DNA of 64,000 nt from Ophthalmolycus amberensis (Eukaryota; Chordata; Actinopteri; Perciformes; Zoarcidae). Below the pieces are notes generated by a model. The model searched no databases, was not told the origin of the DNA, and saw only the letters and a program-made list of their open reading frames with translations. The stretch lies in NCBI GenBank assembly GCA_024529925.1, contig JAFEUB010001188.1, positions 186,001 through 250,000 of the forward strand, given 5' to 3'. Shown piece by piece: positions 62,889 to 64,000 of this stretch; position 1 is the stretch's first letter, and every line of letters starts with the position of its first letter. The position numbers and the translations under genes were made by a program.

Positions 62889-64000
62889 ACAACAGAATGC
62901 ACATTAGTTGCAGCTCTAATTACAGATACCGAGAGATGGCAGCTATGGAAAAACTTCTTAATGTGGTCTTGGCGCTTCCCATTCGTTTTCCTTCTGCCAA
63001 ATCGGTGTCTAAATATATCTGTGATATTTGCTGTGAGGATTTGAATTGAACGGAGGACACAGAACACACCGAAATCAATTGCGTCCACTCGATAACTCGC
63101 CAAAGCCCCGGTATCTACCCACATTCAAAGAAGGACCAAATGATGCCCGCTCACTCCTGCAACTTTTGATCTTTGCACCACCTGCACAATTAAACAAAAG
63201 CCACTGATTTTAAAGGACACAAAGCGCAGTCAAGGACAACGTGCACAGGGGGGATGCCGGTGCACTTTGGCTATTTTGTGACTATGTACACGGCACACTG
63301 AAAACTCAAATGCTTGAAGTTGTAATCCTGAGGATTCAATTTCTAGTTGATTGCAACACTCGCTGAGCATAGCTACAGAAGTACCACAGAAGAGCCACTT
63401 GTTTATCTGTTTGCAGTCTAACCAGGAAAAGTCGTGTTGCTAATAAAGACGTCAGTCAAAAAACAACTGCAACCACAATCTGATTCCACGCTGCAGAAGG
63501 CTGCCGGTAGTTTTCCACACAGCAGGTCACAGTGAAGTCGATTACCTCGCTGAGGAGGTGGAGGTGTGCGGCCTGTAGCCTGCAGCTCGCCGTCGCTGCT
63601 CCGCACTCTTCATTACTCCCTCTCAAAAATTAAAAAACCTTCTGCTGTCAGAAAATGATGCTGATGTGAAAAAAGGTCACTGTGATTTTGTTAAGCATCT
63701 GCTGAAAGTCTTAGGGAGGAGGTCAGGGTAGATGTTTGGACGTACCGTGCAACGTTTGTGGTATTTCTCCTGTAACAACAGTGGTGGTGTCTTTCAACCA
63801 TAATCATGATTCTTCCCCTAATAATAACCAAATGATTGAGATAATGTGATATGAACAAAAGCTCCAAATCAGCTACTAAATGTCCTGCTGGTGAGATTAT
63901 TTTCCAATTTCAGAAATGAACTTTGAACCACAACGTTTAAGCCAACATGGATGAAAAGCCATTACATTTGCTGAGAATAAAGGACAATTTTTACATATGC
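61769..64000. other. Intergenic stretch to window end, no gene recognised
   Basis: Contains (TG)/(GT) and (CA)n tracts at 62486-62504, 62680-62708 and 62849-62886. Open frames here follow those repeats or are short; none shows a domain. Confidence 0.5.

Noticed and set aside
62434..63124. Several open frames on both strands near 62.4-63.1 kb
   Set aside because: They are driven by (CA)n/(TG)n tracts and overlap one another without domain content.

Overview
This window looks like nuclear DNA of a teleost fish, probably a percomorph. Evidence: an irf2 gene with vertebrate-type introns, a ladderlectin-like C-type lectin gene, L2-clade LINEs with pentamer tails, a Ty3/Gypsy element, hAT elements and very abundant (CA)n, (GA)n and (TA)n microsatellites. 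No bacterial-style genes, operons or CRISPR arrays were seen. Species assignment is inference.

Layout. 1-7.06 kb: the 3' two thirds of irf2 on the + strand (six exons whose splice phases all agree, then a long 3' UTR). 7.1-30.5 kb: gene-poor sequence with microsatellites, a ~70-bp tandem array (11.58-11.98 kb), a tRNA-SINE remnant (22.4 kb), short LINE tails and one copy of an interspersed repeat family (28.6 kb). 30.5-33.23 kb: a five-exon C-type lectin gene on the - strand; four exons look intact and the last carries a 1-base frameshift. 33.24-44.63 kb: one long L2-type LINE on the - strand. Its 3' tail stops about 7 bases upstream of the lectin ATG. It carries an ORF1 with an SGNH-hydrolase-like domain and a split ORF2 (endonuclease plus reverse transcriptase). 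Two elements are nested in it: a 5'-truncated + strand L2 (36.26-38.62 kb), which carries an inverted 110-bp piece of itself, and a GC-rich element of unknown class (39.46-43.07 kb), present as a long copy followed by a deleted copy. 44.71-47.55 kb: a Ty3/Gypsy relic broken by a hAT-type element with a perfect 8-bp target duplication. 47.6-48.7 kb: a ~465-bp tandem repeat. 49.7-64 kb: further repeats, including a MITE-like element, a second almost identical L2 fragment (58.83-59.88 kb), and an inverted-repeat (foldback) element at 59.89-61.77 kb that contains a family-A repeat, itself split by a 3' fragment of the long L2 family.

How it fits together. The only host genes supported are irf2 (interferon-response transcription factor) and the lectin (secreted, innate-immunity type). 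The most notable region is 30.5-47.5 kb, where nested retroelements have landed directly on the 5' side of a lectin gene whose last exon is also broken. The nesting order can be read from target duplications and restored reading frames. All calls come from reading the sequence; no database search was run.
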